Shown: positions 8,196-16,054, numbered from the stretch's first letter. The stretch: 46,494 nucleotides of DNA from Porphyromonadaceae bacterium UBA7048 (GCA_002493945.1 DLAL01000071.1:1-46494), one strand, 5' to 3'. The notes: generated by a model not told the origin, from the sequence alone. Numbers and translations: made by a program.

Positions 8196-9101
8196 TCAGA
8201 TGATGCCGCGAATCTCCGAGATGTCGCTGACACCGTGACGGTCGCACCAGTCGGCGATGCCGTCGATGACCTTGACCGTGACGGCCGGGTCGATGAAGTT
8301 GGCGGTGCCTATCTGTATGGCCGAGGCTCCTGCCATGATGAACTCGAGGGCGTCGGCTGCGCTGCATATGCCGCCGAGACCCACCACGGGAATCTTCACG
8401 GCCTTGGCCACCTGCCAGACCATGCGCACGGCCACGGGCTTCACGGCAGGGCCTGAGAGTCCGCCGGTGACGGTGGAGAGGACGGGACGGCGGCGTTCGA
8501 TGTCGACGGCCATGCCCAGGAGGGTGTTGATGAGCGATACGCTGTCGGCGCCTGCCGCCTCGACGGCGAGGGCTATGTCGGTGATGGAGGTGACGTTCGG
8601 CGAGAGTTTCACCATCAGATGGCGCGGCCATGCCTTGCGGACGGCCTCGACCACGGAAGCGGCACCGTCGCAGGTGGTGCCGAATGCCATGCCGCCCTGC
8701 TTGACGTTAGGGCAGGATATGTTCAGCTCGATGGCGCGGATGCCGTCGATGGCGGCGAGCTTTTCGGCCGTGGCGGCGTAGTCGTCGATGGACTTGCCGG
8801 AGACGTTGACGATGACCTGCGAGTCCACCGAGGCGATGCGCGGCCATATGTGTCCGATGAAGTAGTCGACGCCTTTGTTCTGAAGACCTACGGCGTTGAG
8901 CATACCCGAGGGAGTTTCGGCCATGCGCGGATAGGGGTTGCCTTCGCGGTGCTCGAGGGTCGTGCCCTTCACAACGAATCCGCCGAGGCGGCTGAGGTCG
9001 ACGAAGTCTTCATACTCGAGGCCGTAGCCGAAAGTGCCCGATGCAGTGAGCACGGGGTTCTTGAGCGTGAGCTCTCCTAATTTTGTAACAAGATTTACCA
9101 T
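8196..9101 (-). CDS. pyrD: dihydroorotate dehydrogenase, class 1B catalytic subunit
   Basis: Oxidises dihydroorotate to orotate in pyrimidine synthesis, with electrons passed to NAD+ via PyrK. A 301-aa FMN-binding TIM barrel. ASGTFGYGLEYEDF and NAVGLQNKGVDYF are class 1B signatures; NISCPNVKQGG contains the catalytic cysteine; GLGGICSAADALEFIMAGAS is the phosphate-binding end of the barrel. Overlaps the end of pyrK by 7 nt, so the two subunits are translated from one mRNA, with pyrK first. Confidence 0.95.
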   Translation of the reverse strand: MVNLVTKLGELTLKNPVLTASGTFGYGLEYEDFVDLSRLGGFVVKGTTLEHREGNPYPRMAETPSGMLNAVGLQNKGVDYFIGHIWPRIASVDSQVIVNVSGKSIDDYAATAEKLAAIDGIRAIELNISCPNVKQGGMAFGTTCDGAASVVEAVRKAWPRHLMVKLSPNVTSITDIALAVEAAGADSVSLINTLLGMAVDIERRRPVLSTVTGGLSGPAVKPVAVRMVWQVAKAVKIPVVGLGGICSAADALEFIMAGASAIQIGTANFIDPAVTVKVIDGIADWCDRHGVSDISEIRGII

Positions 9102-9856
9102 GGCAGTTCATCGGCTTTGAAAACGGGTCCGTCGGTGCATACGCAGCGGTTGCCCGTGGTTGTATTTTCGACACAGCAGAGGCATGCGCCCAGACCGCAG
9201 GCCATCTTGTTCTCGAGCGAATACTCGGCGTCGAGACCCTTCCCGCGGGCGATGCGCGCGACATTCTTCATCATCACGGCCGGACCGCAGACCTGGAGGA
9301 GGTCGTAGCTGCCCTCGGTGAGCGCCGGATGCTGGGTGACGAATCCGTGGAATCCTGCCGAGCCGTCGTCGGTGCATATCTGCAGGTCGGCCACTTCGCT
9401 CAGACGTGCGCAGAGGGCGGCGTCGGGCACGGTGCGCTCGCCGTAGACGATGACGGGACGGATGCCGCGGCCGTTGAGCGTGCGTGCGAGGTAGAGGAGG
9501 GGAGCGATGCCCACGCCTCCGCCGATGAGGAGCACGCGGCTGCCTTCGGGCGCAAGGGTGAATCCGTGGCCGAGGGGAGCGATGACGCGGATGCTGTCGC
9601 CGGGCTCATATGAGCCGAGAGCCTCGCTGGCACGTCCGAGCGGCTTGACCAGGAGTTCGAGCAGCCGGTCGGTGCAGTTGAATATCGAGAAGGGGCGGTT
9701 GAGGAGCACGTGGGCCTTGTCGACGGCGACTTCCACGAATTGTCCCGGAAGCATTTCGGGCAGCCGTTCGTCGCCTTCGGGAGTCAGTCCGATGTGGAGC
9801 AGTCCTCCTTTGAGGCGGTTGACGAAGTCGACACGCAGTGTCATTTGTTTTTTCAT
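9095..9856 (-). CDS. pyrK: dihydroorotate dehydrogenase electron-transfer subunit
   Basis: Iron-sulfur flavoprotein (FAD, [2Fe-2S]) that carries electrons from PyrD to NAD+. About 253 aa from MKKQMTLRVDFVNRLKGG. FAD-binding HVLLNRPFSIF, NAD-binding LLIGGGVGIAPLLYLAR and the C-terminal cluster CGLGACLCC...CVCTDGPVF are all visible. The frame extends back to 9940, but that start sits inside the terminator hairpin of the upstream tRNA gene, so 9856 is chosen; it also fits the family length. Operon with pyrD. Confidence 0.94.
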   Translation of the reverse strand: MKKQMTLRVDFVNRLKGGLLHIGLTPEGDERLPEMLPGQFVEVAVDKAHVLLNRPFSIFNCTDRLLELLVKPLGRASEALGSYEPGDSIRVIAPLGHGFTLAPEGSRVLLIGGGVGIAPLLYLARTLNGRGIRPVIVYGERTVPDAALCARLSEVADLQICTDDGSAGFHGFVTQHPALTEGSYDLLQVCGPAVMMKNVARIARGKGLDAEYSLENKMACGLGACLCCVENTTTGNRCVCTDGPVFKADELPW

Positions 9857-9920
9857 CGGGCGTAGGATTAGATGGTTAACAACCGTATCTCCGATGCAAA
9901 GAGCGGTTGTGGATAAACAG

Positions 9921-9952
9921 TAAAAAAGCCGGAGCAACAATTGCTTCGGCTT
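9921..9952 (-). terminator. rho-independent terminator of the tRNA-Met gene
   Basis: On the minus strand AGCCGAAGCAA / TTGCTCCGGCT pairs around a short loop and is followed by six T residues (plus-strand A run 9922-9927). It lies about 20 nt after the 3' end of the tRNA. Confidence 0.8.
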
Positions 9953-9971
9953 TAAGCTACTAAATTTTAAG

Positions 9972-10045
9972 TGGCGGGAACGAGAATTGAACTCGTGACC
10001 TCCGGGTTATGAATCCGACGCTCTAACCAGCTGAGCTATCCCGCC
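9972..10045 (-). tRNA. tRNA with CAT anticodon (elongator Met most likely; Ile-lysidine possible)
   Basis: On the minus strand the 74-nt gene starts GGCGGGATAGCTCAGCTGG and closes with TCCCGCC-A; the 7-bp acceptor stem is perfect. The anticodon loop is TTCATAA. CCA is not encoded. Pairing just before the loop is A31-C39, a mismatch. D-arm AGCTGGTTA and T-arm GTTCAATTC are standard. Confidence 0.93.
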
Positions 10046-10056
10046 GTTTGCGAGTG

Positions 10057-10088
10057 CAAAGTTAAGAACAATTTTCCGAACCACCAAA
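10057..10088 (-). promoter_or_regulatory. promoter of the tRNA-Met gene
   Basis: On the minus strand TTTG (10085-10088), 20 bp, TAACTTTG (10057-10064), a full consensus match ending 11 nt before the tRNA 5' end. Confidence 0.8.
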
Positions 10089-10164
10089 TTTTTTTAATAA
10101 TAATTTTTTCGGGAGCGGTGAAAAGGGGGTGTAGGAGGGGGCGGATTGAGCCTTACCGGCGTGT

Positions 10165-11055
10165 CTATTCGGTGTATTTGATTCTGAATTTGTCGAGAAG
10201 CCGCTTGAAGAAGTCCTGTGCGGTGAGGCACGTGTCCATCAGGTATCCTTTGATTCCGGGCCAGTTCCGCAGACCGTTGTAGTAGTACATTTTCAGTTCA
10301 TCGGTGATGATGAAGGGCACAATGCCGTTGCGCAGACACTCGCGGAACATTATCAGTCTGCCGACCCTGCCATTGCCGTCCTGAAATGGATGTATGGCCT
10401 CGAAGCGTTGGTGAAAATCTATGATATCCTCGAGCGTGGGATGTTTTATAGCATTATATTCGTCAAGAAGACTCTTGATTTCTTTGGGGACATTCTCCGG
10501 CTCCACCGTGTCATTGCCTCCGACTTCGTTGGGCAGCAGCTTGTAGTCACCGACTCTGAACCAGTCCTTGCGTTCGTCGGATGTCCCCGATTTCAGGAGG
10601 AAATGAAGGTGCTTTATGAACGTTTCGGTCAGTCTGCCGTCGGTCTTGTCGATTATATAGTCGATGGCGCGGAAGTGGTTGGTAGTCTCGATGATGTCAT
10701 CCACATTGACCGAGCCTTCGGCAATACCGATGGTATTTGTCTCGAATATGTACCGGGTCTGGTCGCGGGTCAGTCTGCTTCCTTCGATATGATTCGAGTT
10801 ATATGTCAGGTCGACCTGTATCCGATGATAGATGCCGCCTTTGGTCTTTCCGGCTTTCTGCTCCCGCAGAGCTGACAGCAACGGAGATCCCGGGGATGCC
10901 TTGCCGCGTCGGGGCAGTCCGGCGTCGGCCGGGACGTTCCAGGATTTGCCTACGAGACATGCACCCTCGATTTTACCCTGTGCGCAATAGTTTCGGGCTG
11001 TCCGCTCCGAGACGCCATGGCTTTCCGCCCATTCTTTAACTGAAATAAATTCCAT
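10165..11055 (-). CDS. HTH-Fic family AMPylase, class II (self-inhibited)
   Basis: A 296-aa protein that would transfer AMP (or a related group) onto a target protein. Residues 1-45 form an excisionase/MerR-like helix-turn-helix (VKEWAESHGVSERTARNYC). The inhibitory helix motif S-x3-E-G is at 87-92 (SNHIEG), upstream of the Fic core, which defines class II. The catalytic Fic motif HPFQDGNGRVGR is intact at 222-233. The HTH plus a palindromic element in its own promoter suggests self-regulation. The gene lies between tRNA-Met and hicAB in a region of lower GC than the surroundings. Target unknown; family call firm. Confidence 0.93.
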   Translation of the reverse strand: MEFISVKEWAESHGVSERTARNYCAQGKIEGACLVGKSWNVPADAGLPRRGKASPGSPLLSALREQKAGKTKGGIYHRIQVDLTYNSNHIEGSRLTRDQTRYIFETNTIGIAEGSVNVDDIIETTNHFRAIDYIIDKTDGRLTETFIKHLHFLLKSGTSDERKDWFRVGDYKLLPNEVGGNDTVEPENVPKEIKSLLDEYNAIKHPTLEDIIDFHQRFEAIHPFQDGNGRVGRLIMFRECLRNGIVPFIITDELKMYYYNGLRNWPGIKGYLMDTCLTAQDFFKRLLDKFRIKYTE

Positions 11056-11056
11056 C

Positions 11057-11122
11057 TATCGGCAAGAATTATATTCGAAATATGATACAAAGATACGAAA
11101 ACTTGCCGATATCGGCAAGTTT
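11057..11122 (-). promoter_or_regulatory. fic promoter with palindromic operator and extra half-site
   Basis: Minus-strand -7 box TATCTTTG is at 11088-11095, with TTG (11116-11118) 20 bp upstream. A perfect 24-bp palindrome at 11099-11122 (centre GAT|ATC) covers the -33 region. Its half-site TATCGGCAAG (11110-11119) recurs at 11057-11066, 53 bp away, directly in front of the fic ATG. The layout looks like an operator for a DNA-binding repressor, plausibly the HTH of Fic itself. Confidence 0.7.
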
Positions 11123-11219
11123 CGGGCGTGGTGACAAGCGGTTTTAGGGTTGTATTTTCGGCTTTGGGCATAGTTGTGATGGAATAATTTACGATATTTC
11201 GAGCAAAAAGGGAATAAAA

Positions 11220-11251
11220 TTTGTTGTGTAACTAAAATATAGTTACCTTTG
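11220..11251 (+). promoter_or_regulatory. promoter of hicAB
   Basis: TTTG (11220-11223), 20 bp, TACCTTTG (11244-11251): full consensus. Expected transcription start near 11257, which leaves only about 11 nt before the proposed ATT start of hicA. Confidence 0.8.
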
Positions 11252-11267
11252 CGCAAAACTGTCAACG

Positions 11268-11519
11268 ATTGGAACAAAGGAAAAACTGATAGAGCGTTTC
11301 AAGACCCTTCCGAATAATTTCACATGGAATGAACTTGTGAGATTATTCGCGGCCTTCGGTTATGAAATCAGCAACAAAGGCAAGACGAGCGGTTCGAGGG
11401 TTGTTTTCAAGAAGGGTGAGAGCGCCTATATGGCACACAAACCTCATCCCGACAGTCTGATAAAGCCTTATGTGATGAAACAGGTATATGAATTTCTCAA
11501 AAATAATAATCTGATATGA
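11268..11519 (+). CDS. hicA: HicA-family mRNA interferase toxin, apparent ATT start
   Basis: HicA toxins are small dsRBD-fold RNases that cleave mRNA. Recognisable features are FGYEISNKGKTSGSRVVF and the catalytic-histidine region AHKPHPDSLIKPYVMKQV. An ordinary caller would start at GTG 11337 (60 aa), but the frame is open from 11232 and bases 11268-11336 encode GTKEKLIERFKTLPNNFTW after an ATT, which looks exactly like a HicA N-terminus. No ATG, GTG or TTG exists in frame between the promoter and 11337. Starting at ATT gives 83 aa. Alternatives are CTG at 11259, or an ATG-to-ATT mutation. Overlaps hicB by ATGA. Confidence 0.82.
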   Translation: MGTKEKLIERFKTLPNNFTWNELVRLFAAFGYEISNKGKTSGSRVVFKKGESAYMAHKPHPDSLIKPYVMKQVYEFLKNNNLI

Positions 11520-11860
11520 ATATAATGCACTATAAAGGATACATCGGCAGTATAGAAGTGAGCGAGGAAGATGACTGCCTCTTCGGTAAAGTACTTGCTC
11601 TGCCGCATGATACTATGATAACCTACGAGGGACAGACTGTGTCTGAACTTCGTGATGATTTTCACGGCGCGGTTGATGATTATATAGCCTTCTGTGAAGC
11701 GGAAGGTATTGAGCCCCGCAAGAGCTATTCGGGAGCACTGAATGTACGCCTTACTCCAGAAGTGCACAGCAAAATCGCCATGCTCGCAAAGCGTGCCGGC
11801 ATATCGATAAATGCCTTTATCCGTCAGGCTATAGACAAGCAGATAGCTGCGATGCTGTGA
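11516..11860 (+). CDS. hicB: HicB-family antitoxin
   Basis: A 114-aa antitoxin: a degenerate RNase-H-like HicB domain at the N-terminus (HYKGYIGSIEVSEEDDCLFG) and a ribbon-helix-helix at the C-terminus (ALNVRLTPEVHSKIAMLAKRA). It should bind HicA and, with the RHH part, repress the hicAB promoter. Start ATG 11516 overlaps the hicA stop; a second ATG at 11525 is equally possible. The toxin-first order is typical for HicAB. Confidence 0.93.
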   Translation: MNIMHYKGYIGSIEVSEEDDCLFGKVLALPHDTMITYEGQTVSELRDDFHGAVDDYIAFCEAEGIEPRKSYSGALNVRLTPEVHSKIAMLAKRAGISINAFIRQAIDKQIAAML

Positions 11861-11894
11861 CAAGTACATATGAGTTAACTGCATAAAACAGCTG

Positions 11895-11928
11895 CGACGG
11901 GCGCTCCACAGGAAGTGGGCGCCCGTCG
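11895..11928. terminator. strong hairpin between convergent hicB and dnaJ
   Basis: CGACGGGCGC-T-CCAC / AGGAA / GTGG-GCGCCCGTCG pairs over 14 bp with a single bulged T. No clear T run follows on either strand, so termination is inferred from the position between convergent genes. Confidence 0.55.
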
Positions 11929-11964
11929 TGGCATGTGTAATGTGTCTTATGTCAGGATATGCGG

Positions 11965-13128
11965 TCAGTCGAATATGTGTTTGAGCTTCGAGAATATTCG
12001 TCGGCTCTCTTCTTCGGTAGGCTTGATGTTGGGAGCTTCCTTCATGGCTTCGAATGTGCGGCGCTGTTCGTCGGTGAGTTTCTCGGGGATGTAGACCATG
12101 ATGTTGATGAGCTCGTCGCCGCGTCCGCCGTTCTCGTTGTCGGGCACACCCTTGCCGCGCAGACGGAGCACCTTGCCGGGCTGAGTGCCTGCAGGGATAG
12201 TGATTCGTGCGCGTCCGGTGATGGTGGGTATCTCCACGGGTCCGCCGAGGGTGGCCGTGGGGAGGTCGAGCATCAGGTTATAGATGATGTCGGCACCGTC
12301 GCGGATGAGTTCGGGGTGCTTGATTTCCTCGACTACGACAAGGAGGTCGCCGGGTACGCCGCCGCCCTTGGGGTAGTTACCCTTGCCGCGGAGTGCGAAA
12401 GTCTGTCCCTCGACAGCTCCGGCAGGAATGGAGAATGTCACTTCCTGTTCATGGCGGTTGACGCCCTCGCCGTTGCACGATGTGCATCGCTCTGTGATGG
12501 TCTTGCCCGTTCCGCCGCAGGTGGGGCACTCGGCCATGACGTTCTGGATGCCGAATACGGTGCGTTCCTGATGCTGGATGTGACCCGAGCCGTGGCAGGT
12601 GCTGCAGGTGGCGAATGCCGTGCCGTTTTTCGCACCGGTGCCGTGGCAGTGCTCGCACTCGACGTAAGTGGGCACTCGGAGAGTCTTGGTGACGCCGTTG
12701 GCTATGTCCTCAAGAGTCAGCTTGACGCGTATGCGGACGTCGCCGCCCCGGCGCTGACGTGGCTGACGGCGGCCGCCCGTGGCTCCGCCGAATCCACCGA
12801 AACCGCCGAACTCCTGAGCGAAGCGGTTGAGGATGTCGTTGATGTCGAAACTTTCCGACGAGTAGAAGCCGCCGGCTCCGCCTGCGCCACCGAATCCCTG
12901 GGGACCCATGGCATGGCCGTACTGGTCATACATCTGGCGCTTCTTTTCGTCGCTGAGCACATCATATGCTTCGGCAGCCTCCTTGAATTTCTCTTCGGCT
13001 TCCTTGTTGCCCGGGTTACGGTCAGGGTGATACTGGATAGCCTTCTTTCGGTAGGCTTTCTTTATTTCGTCGGCGGTAGCTGATTTGCTCACGCCGAGCA
13101 CTTCGTAGTAGTCGCGCTTCTGCTCCAT
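11965..13128 (-). CDS. dnaJ: chaperone protein DnaJ (type I Hsp40)
   Basis: Co-chaperone that stimulates the DnaK ATPase. 387 aa with J-domain at 1-70 (YHPDRNPGN carries HPD), Gly/Phe-rich linker (about 75-130), a zinc domain with four CxxCxGxG repeats (CEHCHGTG, CSTCHGSG, CPTCGGTG, CTSCNGEG), and C-terminal substrate-binding domains. Lies 11 nt downstream of grpE in the same operon; dnaK is not in the window. Confidence 0.97.
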   Translation of the reverse strand: MEQKRDYYEVLGVSKSATADEIKKAYRKKAIQYHPDRNPGNKEAEEKFKEAAEAYDVLSDEKKRQMYDQYGHAMGPQGFGGAGGAGGFYSSESFDINDILNRFAQEFGGFGGFGGATGGRRQPRQRRGGDVRIRVKLTLEDIANGVTKTLRVPTYVECEHCHGTGAKNGTAFATCSTCHGSGHIQHQERTVFGIQNVMAECPTCGGTGKTITERCTSCNGEGVNRHEQEVTFSIPAGAVEGQTFALRGKGNYPKGGGVPGDLLVVVEEIKHPELIRDGADIIYNLMLDLPTATLGGPVEIPTITGRARITIPAGTQPGKVLRLRGKGVPDNENGGRGDELINIMVYIPEKLTDEQRRTFEAMKEAPNIKPTEEESRRIFSKLKHIFD

Positions 13129-13139
13129 GTGTCGTTCCT

Positions 13140-13721
13140 TTATTTGCCTACTACCACTTTGGCGTGGCGGAGGACTTTGTCGTTAAGCATATAACCTCTC
13201 TGAGTGGTGTCGATGACCTTGTCCTTGAGGTCGTCGCTCGGAGCGGGGACAGTGGCGATGGCGTCGTGGAGGTCGGCGTCGAAGGGCTGTCCGGTCGATT
13301 CCATGGGCTTGACGCCATTGCTTTCGAGGTATTTCACAAATTTATTGTATATCAGCTGCATGCCTTCACGCACGGCGTCGCCGCTCTCGTCGGAAGTCGA
13401 TGCCAGACCGCGCTCGAAGTCGTCGAGGATGGGGAGCAGGCCAAGCAGGACGCGTTCGGCGGCGTTCTTCATCAGGTCTGTTTTCTCCTTGAGAGTGCGC
13501 TTGCGGTAGTTGTCGAAGTCGGCCATGAGGAAGAGGTATTCCTTCTTCTGTTTCTCCACCTCTTCGAGGGCGGCCTCAAGCTGACCCTGAAGGTCGGCGT
13601 TCTCGGCTTCGGCCTCCACGGCGGCTTCTTCGGTGTTTTCGGTGTCGGTAATATCCATTATCTCAGGATTTTCGGCCTGCGCGGCCTCCTGAGCCTTCGT
13701 TTCTTTATCTTTCTTGCTCAT
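13140..13721 (-). CDS. grpE: nucleotide exchange factor GrpE
   Basis: Releases ADP from DnaK. 193 aa: an acidic N-terminus rich in Glu, a long coiled coil (about 45-95; LEAALEEVEKQKKEYLFLMADFDNYRKR), and a C-terminal beta domain ending GYMLNDKVLRHAKVVVGK, the family signature. First gene of the grpE-dnaJ operon. No CIRCE element is seen upstream. Confidence 0.96.
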   Translation of the reverse strand: MSKKDKETKAQEAAQAENPEIMDITDTENTEEAAVEAEAENADLQGQLEAALEEVEKQKKEYLFLMADFDNYRKRTLKEKTDLMKNAAERVLLGLLPILDDFERGLASTSDESGDAVREGMQLIYNKFVKYLESNGVKPMESTGQPFDADLHDAIATVPAPSDDLKDKVIDTTQRGYMLNDKVLRHAKVVVGK

Positions 13722-13837
13722 ATCAGTGCATATTTTTCTATAAACAGCTATACAAAAATGCTGCCAAAAAGTGTTAATTACACTCTTCAGCTAAGAGTAT
13801 AACAATAAAACGGCCCTTATCGTTCAGATTTCGGCTG

Positions 13838-14692
13838 TCATAGTCCGAGGACTCCGACGAATGTCCGGCATCCGGTGAACGATGCCGCGGCCTCTTCTGC
13901 CATTTTGGCACTGTGGAAGAGGCCGTACACGGCCGCCCCCGAACCGCTCATGGCGGCGTAGACGGCGCCGGACGCCTTCATCCGCTCCAGAGTGGCGGCG
14001 ATGACGGGCCTCAGGGCGAAGACCGAGGGCTCGAAGTCGTTGACCATGACTTCCGATGCTGCCCACTCCTCGGGCTTGAGGGCGGCGAAGCCGCTCAGAC
14101 ACGTGCCTTCGGGCAGCTCGCGCGGAGTGATGCCTGCGTATGCCTCGCGGGTCGACACGGCCTCGGCTTCGGGCTTGACTATGGCGATGTGCAGTCCGTC
14201 GAGGGCCGGGACATCGACAGGCGTCAGCCGCTCGCCTATGCCCTGCACGAGCATGGGACGGTTGTAGATGAAGAAGGGACAGTCGGCGCCTACGCGCGCG
14301 GCGACCGCGGCCATGACCTCCCGGCTGAGACCGAGTCCGAGCATATCGTTGGCGGCCATTATAGCGAAGGACGCATCCGCCGAGCCTCCGCCGAGTCCGG
14401 CTCCGTCTGGGATGACTTTGTGGAGGTTGATGTCGAGCGGAGGCAGCGGCGAGCCCAGATGCGCTTCGAGCGCACGGAGCGCCTTGATGACGAGATTCTT
14501 CTCCGGCGGACATCCGCCCAGAGCCGAGCCCGTGAGCGTGAAGGAGCCTTCAGAGCCCTCGGCAGGAGTGAGCTCAAGCACGTCGCACCACTTCACCGGC
14601 ACCATTATCGACTCGATGTCGTGGTAGCCGTCAGTGCGGCGCCGGAGCACACGCAGGCCTATGTTTATCTTTGCGTTGGGAAAGATTATCAT
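13838..14692 (-). CDS. ispE: 4-diphosphocytidyl-2-C-methyl-D-erythritol kinase
   Basis: Phosphorylates CDP-methylerythritol in the MEP route to isoprenoids. GHMP kinase: IIFPNAKINIGLRVL at the N-terminus, ATP loop PDGAGLGGGSADASFA, and C-terminal MSGSGAAVYGLF. About 284 aa from MIIFPNAKINIG; the open frame reaches 14725, but that lies upstream of the -7 box, so 14692 is chosen. Monocistronic, with its own promoter. Confidence 0.95.
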   Translation of the reverse strand: MIIFPNAKINIGLRVLRRRTDGYHDIESIMVPVKWCDVLELTPAEGSEGSFTLTGSALGGCPPEKNLVIKALRALEAHLGSPLPPLDINLHKVIPDGAGLGGGSADASFAIMAANDMLGLGLSREVMAAVAARVGADCPFFIYNRPMLVQGIGERLTPVDVPALDGLHIAIVKPEAEAVSTREAYAGITPRELPEGTCLSGFAALKPEEWAASEVMVNDFEPSVFALRPVIAATLERMKASGAVYAAMSGSGAAVYGLFHSAKMAEEAAASFTGCRTFVGVLGL

Positions 14693-14713
14693 ATAGAAAA
14701 ACGGTATTTTCTG

Positions 14714-14743
14714 CAAAATTAGCAAAAAATACCGTCATAGCAA
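14714..14743 (-). promoter_or_regulatory. promoter of ispE
   Basis: On the minus strand TTG (14741-14743), 19 bp, TAATTTTG (14714-14721). Good match to the Bacteroidota consensus; leader about 17 nt. Confidence 0.65.
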
Positions 14744-14765
14744 TCAGGAAGTCTGCGCGCGTGCG

Positions 14766-16004
14766 TCAGCCGGCATACTCGAATCCTGCAAGCTCGATGG
14801 CCTTGATGACCTTGTCGCTGTCGAAGGAGCCTTCGACTGTGGCGGTGCCGTCGCTGAGGCTGACCGCTACGTTGTCGACGCCGTCGAGTCCGCGGATGGC
14901 TTTCTCGACTGTGGCCTGGCAGTGGGGGCAGGCCATGCCCTTGATGTGGAATGTTGCTGTCATATCGTTGAGTTTTATTGAGTGATCATGATGATGTCCG
15001 CGTATTGCGGCATATATGAGCAGTCCTATGAGCAGGATGCTGCACGAGGTGTCGAACCATCCGAACTCGACGTGGCACGTCGGAGTCCCGGCAGCCATGC
15101 CCGACACAGCGAACCAGCTGTGCGGCATGAGCAGGTCGATGGCCAGTCCGAAGGCGATGGCCGTCACCACAACGGAGCCTACATAGACGGCGGTGGCGCG
15201 GCGGCCCATGGTCTTGTTCAGGATGATGATGGACGCGAAGTTGGCGGCCGGTCCGGCCATGAGCATCACGAAGGCTATGCCGGGCGAAAGTCCTTTGAGC
15301 ATGAGCGACAGCGCGATAGGTATCGACCCTGTGGCGCATATATACATAGGTATGGCCACGGCCACTACCGCCAGCATGGCCAGGAGCGGATAGCGGCTCA
15401 GGCCGAGGAAGAGCGAGTCGGGGACGAAGACGGTGATGAGCGCCGCCACGACAAGACCGATGACGAGCCACTTGCCGACGCTGGCCACCATATCGACCAG
15501 ACCGTAGCGGATGCCGCCGAGAAGCCGGGCCATGAATCCTGCCGGACGCTCGTCGGGCGCCTGCCTCAGGTCGCAGCCTGTGGCGCAGTCCTGCGGAGTC
15601 TCCTTGCCTCCGAAGCGTCCTACGGCGAGCCCTCCGGCCACGGCTCCCGCCAGCGCGGCCACGGGCCTGATGACGGCGAATGGCAGTCCCAGCAGCGATG
15701 CCGTGGCGGCTATCGAGTCTACGCCTGTCTGCGGAGTGGCTATGAGGAACGATGTCGATGCCGCCTTCGAGGCACCCTGGCGCCTGAGCGATACGGCCGC
15801 AGGCAGCACGCCGCACGAGCACAGCGGCAGCGGTATGCCGAATAGCGCCGCCTTGACCACCGGCTTCCATCCCGAACCTGCGAGATGGCGGCTCATGGTG
15901 GCCGGATTGACGAACGTGTGCAGCAGTCCGGCTATGATGAAGCCCAGCAGGATATAGGGCGACATCTCGTTGAGTATGTTTATGAGTGAATAGAGCAGTT
16001 CCAT
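14766..16004 (-). CDS. SO_0444-type Cu/Zn efflux permease fused to a C-terminal HMA domain
   Basis: About 412 aa. The first ~300 residues form an ArsP/DUF318-like permease with about eight membrane helices (PLPLCSCGVLPAAVSLRR holds a CxC motif in the first repeat, and CATGSIPIALSLM in the second). A His-rich link (GHHHDHS) leads to a heavy-metal-associated domain with GMACPHC as metal site. Known relatives export copper or zinc; substrate here is inferred. The frame begins at 16049, but that overlaps the TAACTTTG -7 box, so MELLYSLINILNE at 16004 is the better start. Transcribed divergently from lpxD. Confidence 0.85.
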   Translation of the reverse strand: MELLYSLINILNEMSPYILLGFIIAGLLHTFVNPATMSRHLAGSGWKPVVKAALFGIPLPLCSCGVLPAAVSLRRQGASKAASTSFLIATPQTGVDSIAATASLLGLPFAVIRPVAALAGAVAGGLAVGRFGGKETPQDCATGCDLRQAPDERPAGFMARLLGGIRYGLVDMVASVGKWLVIGLVVAALITVFVPDSLFLGLSRYPLLAMLAVVAVAIPMYICATGSIPIALSLMLKGLSPGIAFVMLMAGPAANFASIIILNKTMGRRATAVYVGSVVVTAIAFGLAIDLLMPHSWFAVSGMAAGTPTCHVEFGWFDTSCSILLIGLLIYAAIRGHHHDHSIKLNDMTATFHIKGMACPHCQATVEKAIRGLDGVDNVAVSLSDGTATVEGSFDSDKVIKAIELAGFEYAG

Positions 16005-16046
16005 TTGTCGTTTGCGTGATTGATTCGGTGATGTCTTTTCCGCCTG

Positions 16047-16054
16047 CAAAGTTA
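16047..16054 (-). promoter_or_regulatory. -7 promoter element (TAACTTTG) of the metal permease gene
   Basis: CAAAGTTA on the plus strand is TAACTTTG on the minus strand. No good -33 box is visible. It argues against the upstream start at 16049. Confidence 0.5.

Noticed and set aside
9857..9940. Extended N-terminus of PyrK
   Set aside because: It begins inside the terminator hairpin of the tRNA-Met gene.
11959..13083. A 374-codon plus-strand frame opposite dnaJ
   Set aside because: It mirrors DnaJ codons; no motif and no promoter.
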